Shown: positions 25,352 to 40,394 of the stretch, piece by piece
How the letters are laid out: every line of letters starts with the position of its first letter
How positions within the stretch are numbered: the stretch's first letter is position 1
DNA from: Latrodectus hesperus
Taxonomy: Eukaryota > Arthropoda > Arachnida > Araneae > Theridiidae
DNA length: 64,000 nt
NCBI GenBank assembly: GCA_037975125.1
Contig: CM075862.1
Span: 16,011,125-16,075,124 of the forward strand
Reading direction: 5' to 3'
Notes under the pieces: generated by a model
What the model was told of the DNA's origin: nothing
Database searches by the model: none
Seen by the model: only the letters and a program-made list of their open reading frames with translations
Position numbers and translations under genes: made by a program

Positions 25352-25630
25352 CTAGTGGCTTATATAGTGGTAACGTTTCGCTCTCCCAAGCACAGATCCG
25401 AGATTCGATCCTCGGGTTGGGAAAGGCCGACTCAGCCTTTCATCTGTTCAGTGGGTCGATAAAACTGAGTACCAAGCATGCTTGGGAACTAAACACTGTT
25501 TCACATTAGGCTGATCACCTAACAAGGATACGTTTCATGCCCCAAAGCCCTCGGTCTAAAAAACAGATTTGGGCATTGTAGGACTTGACCCATATATGGG
25601 CTGTCGTGCCACAGGTTTGGTTTTAGCCAT
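25352..25630 (+). mobile_element. tRNA-derived SINE, family A
   Basis: A tRNA-like head with an A-box-like TGGCTTATATAGTGG near 25355 and a B-box GATTCGATCCT at about 25403. A non-tRNA body follows, ending near CCATATATGGGCTGTCGTG. The body is similar to the reverse complement of 45890-46075, so two copies of one family are present. It lies immediately outside the hAT relic. Confidence 0.75.
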
Positions 25631-25639
25631 GTTAAAATG

Positions 25640-26150
25640 ACAAGTAAAAATCGCTAACATAACACAAACAAACTAAATAAACTTAAAGATATGAGACGTA
25701 GTAGGCGTCATTAACCATAGTTGTCCACGACGTAACTGAGGCAAGACAACAAAGGAGCGTGCTTTCTACCATCCTTCTCGGCACCCGATCAATCGTAGTG
25801 CAGGTTCGCTTGCATTCATATTGAAAAACTTCATATTGAATGCAAATAATTTTGTTTGTTGTCATACCCAAAACATTGTGCCACGTGCTTTTAGTTCGCC
25901 ACTTCTAGTCTAGAGAATCTGATGGTTATACAAATTCTATCTAGAAACCTAATTAGTTATTATAATTTCACTTTTTTTATGCTGCGCTGAGCTCTCTGTT
26001 CCAATAATATTGACCTATGTAATTTCCATAGCTTTAATGGCTATACCACAATAATTTAATTCATTATTTCAATTAAAAATAAAAAGCACTGTTATAAAGA
26101 CCTGTTTCATAGATACCAATTCTCAAAACTCCAAGCAAATAGAATTTTTT
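25640..26150. other. No gene seen
   Basis: Mixed-composition DNA with no sustained frame. The 62-codon minus frame at 25683-25871 has no recognisable motif. Confidence 0.35.
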
Positions 26151-26154
26151 TCTT

Positions 26155-26193
26155 CGTGCTATACACTATAGTAACTATATAGTGTATAGCACG
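26155..26193. repeat. 16-bp perfect hairpin 1
   Basis: CGTGCTATACACTATA and its exact inverse flank a 7-nt loop. A partial third copy of the arm lies at about 26203. Confidence 0.95.
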
Positions 26194-26211
26194 AATATAG
26201 CTCGTGCTATA

Positions 26212-26252
26212 GTAACTATACAAGTAAAAATATATATTACTTGTATAGTTAC
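26212..26252. repeat. 16-bp perfect hairpin 2
   Basis: GTAACTATACAAGTAA and its inverse flank a 9-nt AT loop, 18 bp after hairpin 1. The GTAACTAT text is shared with the loop of hairpin 1. Confidence 0.95.
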
Positions 26253-27049
26253 TTACGTTTAACCCAAGACCTCAGTATTTTTCGTGTACTTTTCCCTTAT
26301 AATTTTAATCAAAGTTTCACTTTCGATGTTTCATTTTCCTTTATATTAGAAAGTATTTTTCACAACTAGGCAAACATTCAATTGAATCAAGTATTTTTAC
26401 GCATAATTTAGATCCCAATACAAACCATCCTGCTCAAAAATATTACAGAACTACACATCAAATTATAAATAAAACAACCATGATTAAAAAAAAATCTTTA
26501 AGTAATAAAGAAAACACATTGAAATTGTATCCTTCTAATGCTTTTGTCTTAATTTGGAGAATAAGTTTACAGTAAGATGTATAATGAATAATTACTATAT
26601 GATAGAGTTACAGTTCAAATTTTATAAGGTGTTAATCTCGCAGAGAGAGCGCAAATTAATGCACACTGCATAAAAAATAAAATGGAGGGAGTAAAAAATA
26701 TTAAACCTATATATATTTAACAAACTATAGTTAGTAAAAAATAGCATATTCTCAATGCATTCGAAAATATTTACGAATTCGAATGTATAAAGGAAAAAAT
26801 TATAAAATAAATAGCGAAATTTTGAGGTATTGAAGAAAATTCCATGAAATAATTTTTTTGCAATTGCAACAACAAAAAATTCAACCAATGTGGTCACTAA
26901 ATTGTCAAATAAATGTAAAATGCTTGTCAAAAATTGAAAAATATATTTTTTAGATTTGGACAGGATCTGGGTTGTATGATGGATTAAATAATGCTTTCTC
27001 CCATATTTAATAATTTTTATTTAATCAATTCACCCGGGTGTCCTAAAGG

Positions 27050-27099
27050 ATTGTCATGGCTCAGGAGTGTGTACGTACACACTCCTGAGCCATGACAAT
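27050..27099. repeat. Perfect 50-bp palindrome with no spacer
   Basis: Two 25-bp halves mirror exactly about GTAC|GTAC at 27074/27075. The half begins ATTGTCATGGCTCAGGAG and is not AT-rich, so chance is unlikely. Confidence 0.97.
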
Positions 27100-27784
27100 G
27101 ACAATTAGTGCTATAAATGAATCTTCGAGTTTGTCATACATTCTTTGCAATGGTCAACGAGGTATAATCGGTATTCATAGTACGATCATATAAAGCAAAT
27201 TTATGGTGAAAAAATCCATTCACAATTTTTTTCAAATGCACACAAGAATTTTGTATAAAAAAAAAAACCCTATGCAAATTTTGCGGATTTTCAGGGATAT
27301 GTCAGTTTATACTCATCTGGACTTCGCAACCTATAGATATACTTCTTATCGCTAGTCTTGATACTGTAATTTGGTGAATTTTTGAGAGTAAAAGATTCAC
27401 TTCAATAAAATATCAATATGGTAATTTCACAAGAAGATTCAAGTTAGTATTGATTCAAGAACTAAATTCGTTATAAGTGTGAGACTTTTGATAAGGATTT
27501 ATGAAAGGTTCACTAATGTTGGAGCTCTCATAAAGTTCGACAGCTTTAAAAAAGGGTTCATTTGCTTAGAAGTAATTTTCAAGAGTGTCTGGTATATATT
27601 GAGACATTTGAACTGCAAAGGTCATTCACAGAGACAAAAAGAAAAAAAACGAATTTCTTACATACTAATACATATTCAACATAAGAGATGAACAAGCAAT
27701 TCTTGAAACAGCATATTTTATCAATTCCTACGTTTTATATTATCAAACTTCCATGATATTACAAAAGTTGTGAATGACCACCAA

Positions 27785-28115
27785 GTCACTAGACTCATGG
27801 TGGTAGTAGAACCACGTATATTTGAATTAAGTCCTGGGTTCTGTCTCAGCCATTGCTGCATAATGTGAAATGAACGATGCACTTCTAATTGCTACCTGCA
27901 TGTTTGTCAAAGTGTACGCATCTTTTCAGAGTTTTTTCTCTTGTGACACGTGAAAACATCCCATTATCAATAAGAAAATTTTCGAATTGGTTTGTGTACT
28001 AGGTCACTTTCTTGCACACTAATAACATAAGGTACAGTTTAAAATGGACTCCAAACCACTATATTAATGGTGGGGATCGGACCCATGAGCTGTTGAAGTG
28101 AAGCAAAACAAGTTG
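27785..28115. repeat. Decayed SINE-like patches
   Basis: AAGTCCTGGGTTCTGTCTCA near 27825 matches the SINE-like patch at 12110-12180. ACAGTTTAAAATGGACTCCA near 28033 matches the core of the family-E repeat seen at 28300, 44130, 47700 and 54270. GGATCGGACCC near 28075 is B-box-like. Confidence 0.4.
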
Positions 28116-28299
28116 ATGTACAAATTCACTGCAATAGTTTTCAGCTAGCTATTATCTTCGTGGTATAAACGCTTATAATGTTATGTTAGTCTTGATTTTA
28201 AATGACATATGGAATAAGATTTTAATTTTATCCTACAATCATTATAGATTTAAAATAATTCATTAAGGGTTATGGTTCTAAGGTTACTTAAGAAAAATT

Positions 28300-28445
28300 A
28301 TGATGGGTTGGTTGGTTTGTTGCTCAACAATCATTTTTTGCATAAGAGAGCTAATTAGACAGGGACTTATGGTTTAAAGTGGATTTCGAACTCACGAATT
28401 ATTGAACCGAAGGCAAGAGCACTAATCATTCAGCAACTAGACGAG
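28300..28445 (-). mobile_element. Decayed SINE-like repeat, family E
   Basis: Shares TTTTTGCATAAGAGAGCT, then a GTTTAAAGTGGATTTCGAAC-like core, with 47630-47830 and 40395-40520. On the minus strand GTGAGTTCGAAATCC looks like a tRNA B box. Diverged and without clear ends. Confidence 0.5.
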
Positions 28446-28552
28446 GGAAAGTTTAAAAACATTTTTTCTGTCACAAAGTTTGTGATACACAACTAATCTT
28501 ATAACATGGTTGATCCAAATACAAGGTATATTGATTTCTGACAATTATGTTG

Positions 28553-28556
<4 letters not shown>

Positions 28557-28614
<58 letters not shown>
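28557..28614. repeat. (AT)n microsatellite
   Basis: About 58 bp of AT dinucleotide just upstream of a Tc1 relic. Confidence 0.97.
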
Positions 28615-28616
<2 letters not shown>

Positions 28617-28689
28617 ATTGTAATATGTGAACCTATTTATAAATTTCTGCTTCTCCTTTCGACCAGAATGAGTAAAAGCATTTCCGTGT

Positions 28690-29275
28690 TGCAACTGATT
28701 TTAGTCCACTATGTAGCATTATGGAGAAGGATATCCGCTTGGACGGTACTATGGCGTCTTCACCAGGCGGGGACTCTATGCAAGACCAGTTGTATGTGCT
28801 TTTCTCAATGAACGAAAAAGTAAGGCTCGCAAGAGATCACATTTCCTGACCAGACAGCGATGGGCTTCAGTACATTTTACAGAAGAGTCCAGATTCACAC
28901 AGGATAGAGATTCCGAATGTGTTGATCTGGTGGGAACAAAGTACCTGATTTTGAGACCCGAATCACATACACCCTCTCTATGGCCTCTAATTTACGAACA
29001 ATCACGTTTTCACAAACTAGTGGGTAGTCCCTATCCTTATACCATAGATATAATTTTAAGTCCCATTTACCGACTAAAATTTTGGAAAAAAATCTCTTAT
29101 GAACACTTTTGGTAGACAGGTTGCTACTTTAAATCCTGATCTAAGATCTGAAGGAGAGCTGCAAACTACTTAAGCCGTGTCTGGTTATCGCTTCTCATTT
29201 CAGTAATCGATTGCGTGGAAAGTCGATGCCACAATGCATTCCAGATAGGGGGGGGTGTATCCCCTATTAAAATTA
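28690..29275 (+). pseudogene. Tc1/mariner transposase relic
   Basis: Plus-strand fragments in order: WRRLHQAG, VVCAFLNERKSKARKRSHFL, RQRWASVHFTEESRFTQDRD, GTKYLILRPESHT, then after foreign or deleted text NRLRGKSMPQCIPDRGGCIPY near the end. The motif that usually reads TDESRF is TEESRF here, so the first catalytic Asp has changed to Glu. The central part with the second and third acids is missing. Confidence 0.75.
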
Positions 29276-29389
29276 CTTTTTGTTTTGTTCCTGACATTTT
29301 ACCACTTAAAACTGATTATTTTATTTTCTAAGAATATACTTTCAAAGCGAGATTGCTTTTTTGTTGTAAATTATTCATGCGTTTTTCTT

Positions 29390-29660
29390 AAGTAAACCTA
29401 TATTTTGCAATAAGTACATACCTGTTTTGCGAACATGTCATCCAAATTTAGTGTTTCCACATTCATTCCTCTGCAAATTAAGCACAAAAATTCGGTTATT
29501 CCTTGATTTTTAAAGGTCATTGTACCATGAAAGTGAGTGAAAAAAACAGCCGTGTTACAGCAGTTCCACCATGAATTTCTTCCTACTTTTGACCACTTGA
29601 CTTTCCTTAACCGACTCAGCGGCTCAGAAAATTTCAAGAATCTGCGAAAAATGTTTCCTC
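29390..29660 (-). other. Unassigned 79-codon frame with splice-like borders
   Basis: The frame contains FLCLICRGMNVETLNLDD and VCTYC. It is preceded by TTTTTCGCAG and interrupted by CAAAACAG|GTATGT, which would suit an internal exon. No partner exon was found and I do not recognise the protein. It could be a transposon relic or chance. Confidence 0.2.
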
Positions 29661-29829
29661 TTTAAAACCAGATGTACTACTTTTACCCACGTCCCTAAAC
29701 TATACAAAAATCGTCGACTGTTTCCCATTCTCATTGGGAACATTTCCTACCCCCTGAAAACTGTCACATCACTCAATTTAGAGGGAGGGGATGTCACTTA
29801 CTACTAACTACCCTATCTAGGATTGTATG

Positions 29830-32800
29830 TATTTGCCAGAAAGAATTGTACATGCCAATAAATGTGGTTAAAACGAAAACGTATATCTTTTTTTGTATAA
29901 AACTTAAAAAGCAAAAATTAATAATAAGTAACTGTTTTTTGTGAAATTGAAAATGATTGAAGATATTCCTCAGTATTTTTAGGTTGACTTGGTAAAAAAT
30001 ATGAAATTCAAAGAAAAACGGTATCCACAAATTATGATGTTTTAGATTTCTTACGCAGTTTGATTAAGAAAGTTGCTTTTCACATTTTCTTGTATATTTA
30101 TTATTTTCTGTATAATGGAAATTTCTCTTTTTGAATGAGACACAGAAGCTTGTCAAATTTTTATTACAGTAAGATAAAATAATGTTAGTAAAAATACATT
30201 TTCTCTCATTATATTTTCCTTAACGCAAACAAATATTTACTTTATTTGAATACATCTATGTAGTAATTAATGTGGTGTTTATATAAAAATAAAAGGCTTA
30301 ATTATTTTTCAATTTTTATGTTATTTTCAAAAACATTAATAAAGCTTTTTAATTTATTCATTTATAAATGTTTTGAGTTTAAACAATTAAACATAACATT
30401 AGAAAATTTGCATAAAATTGTGAATAAATGTGTGTAATGTTCTTGGCTTATACTATATCTGAAAAATTACTTTCACTTTATATTTAAATATTTGGAAAAG
30501 TTTTTTAGCCCAAAAAAATTAAATATTTACAAAAAAGGCTTAATTTTCATTTCTGTATTATTGTATATGAAAATAAAACTATTTAATGTAAAATACATGT
30601 AGATAAACTTGCATTAACATTGTTCTGTATAAGAAATTTTAACACATTATATTTGCTGATTATGTACTTTCTTAATTATGATATTTCTTATATATTTACG
30701 TTCTAAAACAATACTATAAAATCATTTATTACTTTTGCAATTTTTTTCTTTTATGTTAAAAAAATTTTATTTAGATATTTTTAACAAGATATTTATTATA
30801 AATTAAAGTTGTATTTTAATCGAAAAGAATTCCAAGTGATGGACGAAAAATAAATTGCCTAAAACACATTTGTTAAGTATTCAATATATTTATTCTCATT
30901 AACTCAAAATAATATTCAATTATTATGAAGCAATCTGGTGAAATAGAAAATGAATTTGAAACTCAAAAGAATTTAAATTAAATTTTTTCAATATATGTGA
31001 CAACCTTTTTTTAAGAAAGCTTTTCCTAAGCACTTTAAATTATTTGAGAGAGGAAGACAGAGAGATTATTGTGTGCCGTCCTTATTATATATTTACTTTC
31101 ATCTGGAAATACATTTTTCTCAATCCTTGAAGTTAAGCACTTTGATAGACCTCATAGTGATTTGAAATATATATACTGCTATTTAATAATTTATACTAAT
31201 AGAAGAGTTGGTGTGTTGCCTATAAGCTCAGAGGATATGTAATATGAAGGCGAACAATTGATATCATTGAACGATAAAAAAAAGTTAGCAATGTACTTCA
31301 AGCAACGTTATGAAGTCTCATTTATTCCATTTTAAAAGTTACAGAAGTAGAAACTTTATAATTATTTAATGCAAGTAAATAAATATTTTTTAAACCCTTT
31401 TACAATATTATAATACTTTCAGCACACATAGCAAGGCTCATTTAGATTATTTATACGTTTCTATAATTCAACAGTCTAAATGAATTAGAAATATATTAAA
31501 ATTATTAATTTACTTAATTTTTTAGCAGAACTAAAAATATATATTACTTATGCTCTTTTTTCATAGATAAATTTTGTTTTTTTATTTAAAAACGTTAAAG
31601 CCCAAATTTATTAGTTAAATTAATTTTTTCTACTCGTAACTGAACAACCTTAGATAAAATATCACTTGTATACATGAAAATTAACTTCAATTGTCAATCT
31701 GAATTGAAATATATATCAGTGCATGTACTAATAAGAAGCTTAAACTGTTACATTTAATTTATTTCAATGTAAATGGAATATTTGGTTTCACAAGTGTTTA
31801 CTCGAGTCATTTTTTAAATATTAATCTAGCGTTTATGAACTGAACTTTATGCATAATTTTAAATAAAAACAAAAGAATTTTTACAACTTAATTTGGCAAA
31901 ATTACTGTAAGAAAGAAACTTAAATTTTATAACGAGTTTCTATTGGCTTATATTTAATTTTACATAATATAATATGTAATAAAATGCTAAGAGGCTATTA
32001 TTACTCCAATGTAAAAATATTTTTATGAAAAGTTCTTGCATTGGTAATATTTTATTGTATTACAAGTTGCAAAACCTTTATATAATTATCATATATCTCT
32101 ACTATATAAAGTTTCCTAATTAAAGAGACTTTATCTATAATTGAGAATTGTTAAGATTGAGAGGAATGAAACAAGGTGAGAAAAAGCAGTTTCTCATATG
32201 TCTACTTCAACTGGAGTAATCGATAAAATTCCCTTTCATTCCATCTGTAACTAAATGGAAACATCTTTAACCACACAGGAAGCCACATGTGCAATGAATT
32301 ATCTTCCTTGAAACGAAGTCTTGACGTATATACAGGGGATATAATGGGAGAAGCTGTTTGAAACAATACTGTTAATAGTCGAATACTTGTAAAAATTGTA
32401 GAGAAAATAAATTTAACACCTCATCCTTTAGTATTCAACTATCTGTGATAAAAAAACTTCGCAAGGTTTTAAGGAAAGGAAATAATTAAGTGAAAAATGT
32501 TTGAATACTATAGGAGCTATTTATAACTACTGCTGCATAACAAAAAATATAGTAGTATTAATATGATAGAAACAAAATGATACAAAACAAATTTTGCTTA
32601 TCAAATCATGAAAGATTACAGGAATCCTATAAAAATTTTCAACTTTATATTCTCTTTTTTATATAAGTAAGGTAGAATTTTGGATAGAAAATTTCCAAAC
32701 AGCAATTTATTTTAAATTTTAAAAATTCTGAAAACAGAAAATTTCAAAAATTGAGTTAATAATTCAAATTTAATATCCTTGATTGCATTTCAACTACATT

Positions 32801-34670
32801 TTATTTTTTGAAAGAATAATTTTATTTTAGTTTTTGTTATTTTGTATTGTTAACATTAACATTAATAAACGATTTAATGACTTAACAGATAAATACCAAA
32901 ATCCGAAGTTAAGTCTGAAAATTTGAATTTAATCATATAGTTCCTTTTTTAAAAATTATCTCAAATGTTTTCAAAATTCAAATGAATTTTTATGTATAAA
33001 AAATGCAAGTATTCTTTTCTATATTGTAAGGTCGTTGAAATGGGAGCCGGCGTACAAAAAAATTTATATAAAATGTGCTAAAACAGTATTATGCTTTCAA
33101 TATAATGAATATCACAAAGTTATATATCAAGAATAAAAATCGAAAAATATTATCAAAATTGAAAAAGTAATCATTATTTAAATTGACAGAGGATATATTC
33201 TTAAGACTTGAAAAGGTAAACAACAAAAATTTTTATAAGCATTTATTTTTCTATTCTTAATATTTATCTATTACTAGTTTAGAAAAACATTAATGTTTTA
33301 GATTATCACAAATTTACTTAAGGTGAAAAAGTTATGTTTGGTATCGAAAGATTACTTTTTTATTTATTTATTTATTTTATAAATTCAGAGCAAGCATTTA
33401 ATTCTAAATTGATCAGTTTTATGAACGTTAATGAATATTCAATAATGAATCTTTTTTTATAATTATATATTTTTAGATCATCATATAACTAATGTACTAT
33501 AAGTTTGCCCTGAATTTGTTAACTTTCTTTAATATGGTTTATTTTTACTCAAATAAATAACACCATATTCCTATAAAAAAGATTAACTAGCAATTTAAAT
33601 ATTGTATTAATATATATATATATTTATAATAAACAATGATTATTTTGCGAGCTGAAATTCATATGTATTTTAAGAAAATAAATAATTTTTTCATAATTTG
33701 AACAGCTAATTAATTTATTTCTAAGCCAATATCTCATTTTGAACTTCATTTTATTTCTGTAATCAATTTTGTCCCTTTAATATAATTAATCATATTTATG
33801 TCATCTATATCTTGTTATCGTTAATTCAGGTTGTAACAACACAACTAAATTTAAGCAGTCTATGATTTCTGTAGTCGTATAACTTTAGCATACTATTTCA
33901 TTCAGATGTGATGATGTGTTCTTTGCTTTCAAAACTTTAATTTTTTAAAAAATAAGTTTATTTGAAATATATAATGCGTTTTTTATATTTTTAAATTTAA
34001 ATAACACAATCAATCGTATATGGAATATACCATTTTATGTTTCAAAGATAAACCAGAAAAATTAATTTTTAAATCAAATAAGAAGAGTAAAGTAAATATA
34101 TAACCACATTTTACAACAAGAAATTCTGTGGTTAAGATTATTATATTTAAAAATTTCTTTTATACCTAATATGGATCATGTTAAAAGATAATTATTTGTA
34201 AAACTAACGTATTAATAATTTGCTTATTTTAAAAATAAATTTTGTAATAAAATAATTATTTTCTGTAGGTTAAAAATTTATTTGCTTAGATGGTAGAATT
34301 TCCATTTACGAAATTTATTTGCTTATTGCAGTCATAACTAGTCGATAAAAAAATGCCGTCAAAAACAATAAAAACTGAATTAAATTAAGTAAGATGTAAG
34401 AAATAATTAGCATAAGCAGGAAAATTATTAAAATTTAACTTAGAAAAGAAGGCAATCTCGTTAGTAATTTAAAAGTACATATGGATTTTAAATTTTTGTG
34501 TAATAAAATCGTCTAATTCAATTAGCTTAGGAACTAAAATTAAAAATAATAATGTATAAACTTGCATTTTATTTCTAAAGCAACAAATTTATAGATTATT
34601 AAATTTTAAAGTTGAATCTTGGCGAAAAAATAATCAGTATTTTAGATATTTGGCGTAAAACTCAGGCTGA
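29830..34670. other. AT-rich DNA, no gene seen
   Basis: Nearly 5 kb of very AT-rich sequence without a sustained frame, recognisable repeat or RNA gene. Confidence 0.6.
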
Positions 34671-34784
34671 GTTGTAGTTTTCAAAGAAAAGTCTCCAAGG
34701 AGTGTGGTTTGAGTGATTAAGACCGATCAATCAAACCACCGATTAGGGGAAAGCAAAAATAAGTGGTTTCTACTATGCGAAAAT

Positions 34785-34935
34785 ATACGTCGCGGCCGCT
34801 TTCGGTGAAAACTCTGCGACGTATCTCTGCCGTCGCAGGCCGCTTTCGAACAGGAAAGTTTCGACGTATCCCTGCCGTCATGAACCGCTTTTCGACCAGT
34901 TTATTGCGACGTAACAGATAGGTCGCCGACATCAA
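34785..34935. repeat. GC-rich 45-bp tandem repeat
   Basis: GACGTA recurs at 34818, 34863 and 34908, exactly 45 bp apart, with GCCGTC and CCGCTTT at matching places. A shorter, partial unit precedes the first. It is an abrupt GC-rich island, and because 45 is a multiple of 3 the 72-codon minus frame reads as a 15-residue repeat starting RRN or RRR. No domain is recognised. Confidence 0.85.
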
Positions 34936-34939
34936 ATTT

Positions 34940-36050
34940 CTTAGACCTGTACGGACAATTTTAATAAAAAAAATGCCTTATTGGATTTTTTCAAATTGTT
35001 TCATCATACTTAGTTATATTAATAATATTTTTCTTTCAATGGCTTCACTATAATTGAAGGTTTGACTGATTAAGAAATCAGAAAAATATTGTGTGAACGA
35101 TTCAAAAAGAAAACCTTACAAATGTCTGATACTTGTGATGAGTCTAAATTATATGATAATTTTCTCGATGATAATATAGATTCATAAAAGTTAGTTGATT
35201 TTGATTGCCATAATGCTAAGACAAATAAAATTTTTCGATTAAAAATAATCAAGTAATATGTAACATTCAAAAGTATATCACCATAAATAAAATACTGAAT
35301 TTTTTTACTAGTCGATATTTTACATTTTATTACTAAGAAAACAGATTGATGGATTAAAATTAAAACTATTTTTAGCCATATTCTTCTAACTAGACAAGTT
35401 GATCAAAATACAAAATAGATGATAAAGAAAATTGAATAATATACACGATACTTGTGTTAAATTACCATTTTTCTAAAAATAATGCAAAATGTAATTTTTT
35501 TTAAACATTAAGGTCTTAAAAAATTAATCTCTGCAAAAATTATGGGACTGGAAATTTTTGAAAAACCATTATATTCAAGAGTATCTTGTAGAGTTCACTG
35601 GAGCCCAATCATAATAGAAAGCACCACATATTCTTATTTTAAAATTATGCATGAAAATAAAATTTTTAGTCCTTATTAAATATTTTATATTACCGATATG
35701 AAATGTTGCCATTTATTCTTTTATTTACATTATGTAATTAATATATTCTAAATATTTTTGACTCTTGATCTGAATTATATATGAATTTTTTGAACAAATA
35801 AACATTTAATTTCAACTGATACACTATTTCAAATTTTAAGATTTTTTCACACATTTGCTAAATTAACTCGACTATTTTTCCAAGTAACAATGATGATTAT
35901 AAGATGGTCTTAACATAACTTAATTTTTATTACTATTGATTGTCTTCATATAGAGAGTTCACCGTAAACTATAGGGCTTTTAAGGAAAACTTTCTTAAAG
36001 CTCGATGATCTATGGTTCATTTTAACAATGGGAGAAGAAAATTAAGTCCA
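34940..36050. other. AT-rich DNA, no gene seen
   Basis: No coding frame or repeat recognised. The 66-codon frame at 35070-35270 has no motif. Confidence 0.4.
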
Positions 36051-36229
36051 TTTCTACCACAAATATCTATTGAGATTTGTTTGAGAATAGCCCTATTTTC
36101 CATTCCTAAGACCATGTGAATACATTCCTTAATCTATACAAAATCTCGACTGGAAAGTTGTTCTGAATACAACATTGTGTTCTCCTGCTATTTCATCACT
36201 TACAAATTCCAGGTATAACGGAAAATGCA

Positions 36230-36645
36230 CTAATTCATACCAGTACAATGAAGTTAATTGAACTTAAAAAGTATGGGAAAGCATTGCCCTCCAGAAAATT
36301 CCTAGTCATTGTGGATTGATATTTTTATGAATGAACAGGCTGATTGGCTTGCTAAACAATATCTCATGACACAACTCTGACTCTCCTCTGCATAACATCA
36401 AAAGAATCATTTACAATAAATTAAAAAATAATACAGCTTCCTTATATAGTGATGCATCTATGGATAAAAAGTGGAGTGTCTTGCTCAGTAAAAGTAATAA
36501 AATTCTCAGTTCCATGCCTCAATCTCTTGGAGTTGCATCTTATTGGAATCAAGGATTTGGCTTGTTGCGATCTGTACCAGAGAGGACATGGGTGATGACC
36601 AACTCAAGCATTGCCCATTTGCTTTAAAGTCTCTTGAAAACAGTC
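36230..36645 (+). pseudogene. LINE RNase H domain relic
   Basis: IPSHCGL and NEQADWLAKQY, the conserved pair of RNase H blocks in I/R1-type LINE polymerases, are encoded at about 36290-36355. After stops, weak text (SLGVASYWNQG, DDQLKHCPFALKSL) may come from the C-terminal tail. There is no polymerase domain nearby. Confidence 0.6.
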
Positions 36646-36649
36646 TTCT

Positions 36650-38163
<1,514 letters not shown>

Positions 38164-39035
38164 TCCATATCATTAAAATGAATCACAATAACAAAAACAA
38201 ACAACATTGCTTTGATAAAAAAAGTCATTTTATCAAAACCATAAAATTTGTTATTTATTTCTAATAATCAACAATGTTAAACATATGAAAGGAAACCCAC
38301 AATTGCACACATCTCAAATATATAGATGAGTATTATAAGCAACAAATCCATGGAAACTTCACATATAAATATACTTTACTAATAGTAACTAAATAAGAAA
38401 AAAGGTACACAACACAAACATACATTTAATTAACTTTCTTGATTATAAAATAATTCATAGAGATATATAATTCTGTATCACATAAATATGTCATAAATAA
38501 CATAATGAAATCTTAAAAAGAACATGTATACATCTCTGTCTTTCTGTGAAACAATTGAAACATCAAATTGCTTTTACAAATCATTTTTCATGTTTTTTCA
38601 ATTTAAATATTATTGCACAAATAAGAATCAAATACAATATATAACTGAATAAGCAAAATTTTACAATAATTTTAAGGTTTAAAATGTTATACAAATTCTA
38701 AATTAATGATTATTAAAAAAATTTTTAAACCTCAAAATTTTGCTACAATTCAACATTTTATCATCCACTTTCAAATAAAAATCCAACAGTCATACTTACA
38801 AATTAAGAGTTCTTAGAACATTTATAAAAAGACCATGAAGTAATTGCTTTCTGCATTTGAAGTAATTGCAATTACAAAAATTTATTATTTATCTGCATTT
38901 ATATTGAGCTATCCTTGGAATCTGCCAAGAAAAACTTATCTCAACAAGAAAAGCAACTTTACATTCAATTATTTACACACCATGTGGTGAAAAATATTGT
39001 CATTCATGTACAATGAACAACATTACATTGTTCAT

Positions 39036-39071
39036 GTTAATGAATATATGCTTATGCATATATTCATTAAC
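39036..39071. repeat. 16-bp hairpin
   Basis: GTTAATGAATATATGC and its exact inverse flank TTAT. Two weaker inverted repeats lie nearby (about 39176-39202 and 39211-39240). Confidence 0.9.
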
Positions 39072-40394
39072 TTGCCTATTGGCAATTATGAAAATTGTTT
39101 TGATTTGTTAAGACTTAAATGTCAGTGTCTGGTTTTATTTAAAAATAAACAATGCAGTAATTCTTTTATTCCTAGATGAACATTTCCATAATGTTCATAG
39201 TAAGGAAATAATTCAATGGAATATTCTTATTCCATTGAAATAAAAAAAGTATTACATCAACATGAGTATTTATAAATAACTTTCTCCAGCACAAGTTACC
39301 ACTAAAGAAATTTTTAAATTTATATTTAAAATAGTATTCCGTAAGAATTAAAAAGAAAAAAAATGGTTTGCCTTCTAATTAATAACACACACAAATTATT
39401 AAATTTATAAATGAAATCATTAAAATAAAATCATACAATTATTACATAACACTATACATAAACTATTTTTACCATACATTAATATTAAAAATAGTTTATC
39501 ACAAATAATATTATGCAATAAATGTAGCACTATTGTTGAAGTTCTATTTTAAAAAATACACATAATTATAAATAAATTTAAAACTGGAGAAGATTATATT
39601 TAATGTTATTACATTATGTAATAATTAATCTGTTTTAATAAACAGAATGACGCATGTTTGAAGTAGTACTTAAAGAATAACTATATATGAAATGCACTAA
39701 TTTTAGTTTTTACACAAAAAAATGTTATGAATTTATGTTAAAAAATTTTATGGAAACATTAAATTGACTTTAGTTTACTTTGCATGATTTGACCAAGACC
39801 TCAAACTTAAAATGAATTACAATTACAAATGTGTCGAGTTTGAATTTAAACCCATGATATCTTTAATTGAAAATTAGAATGAAAAATTTATACATGTTCA
39901 TGTACAACTCTTGAGCTTTAAATGTCAGAAATTACATAAGCATAAGAGAAAAATTGAAGTCCACTATAAAATATTTTGTCCAGTAAAACTCGATTACTAT
40001 TTAAATAAAGATATTTTTACAATTTATATTTCAATAATGAATCCAAAAAGTTAAAATACTTTTAAATAAACAAATCACTTAAACTAATAAGGCTTATGTA
40101 ACCAAAATATCACAAATAGTTCAAAAAATCAATATTGGTGACATGTATAAAAATAATATTTTGTTCTTTATAACACACATATGTTGGTGACATTGTAATA
40201 TTGCATATTAAAAATTACGCATTTTCACTGTCATTAAAATTGTAAAATAAATATTATATTCATATTTTTTATTAAAAAGAAAATATTCTGAATATGTTTT
40301 TTATTATGTCATTTGATACAATGTCATTTGATACTATAATTTTTAAAAAAATAATGGTTTAATTTGTTTTCTTCTCAATCTTTTCTTTAATAAC

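Noticed and set aside
25402..25412. Possible tRNA genes at SINE heads (25.4, 40.8, 42.1, 59.4, 59.7, 59.85 kb)
   Set aside because: A and B boxes are present but acceptor and anticodon stems cannot be completed, and non-tRNA bodies follow. They are SINEs.
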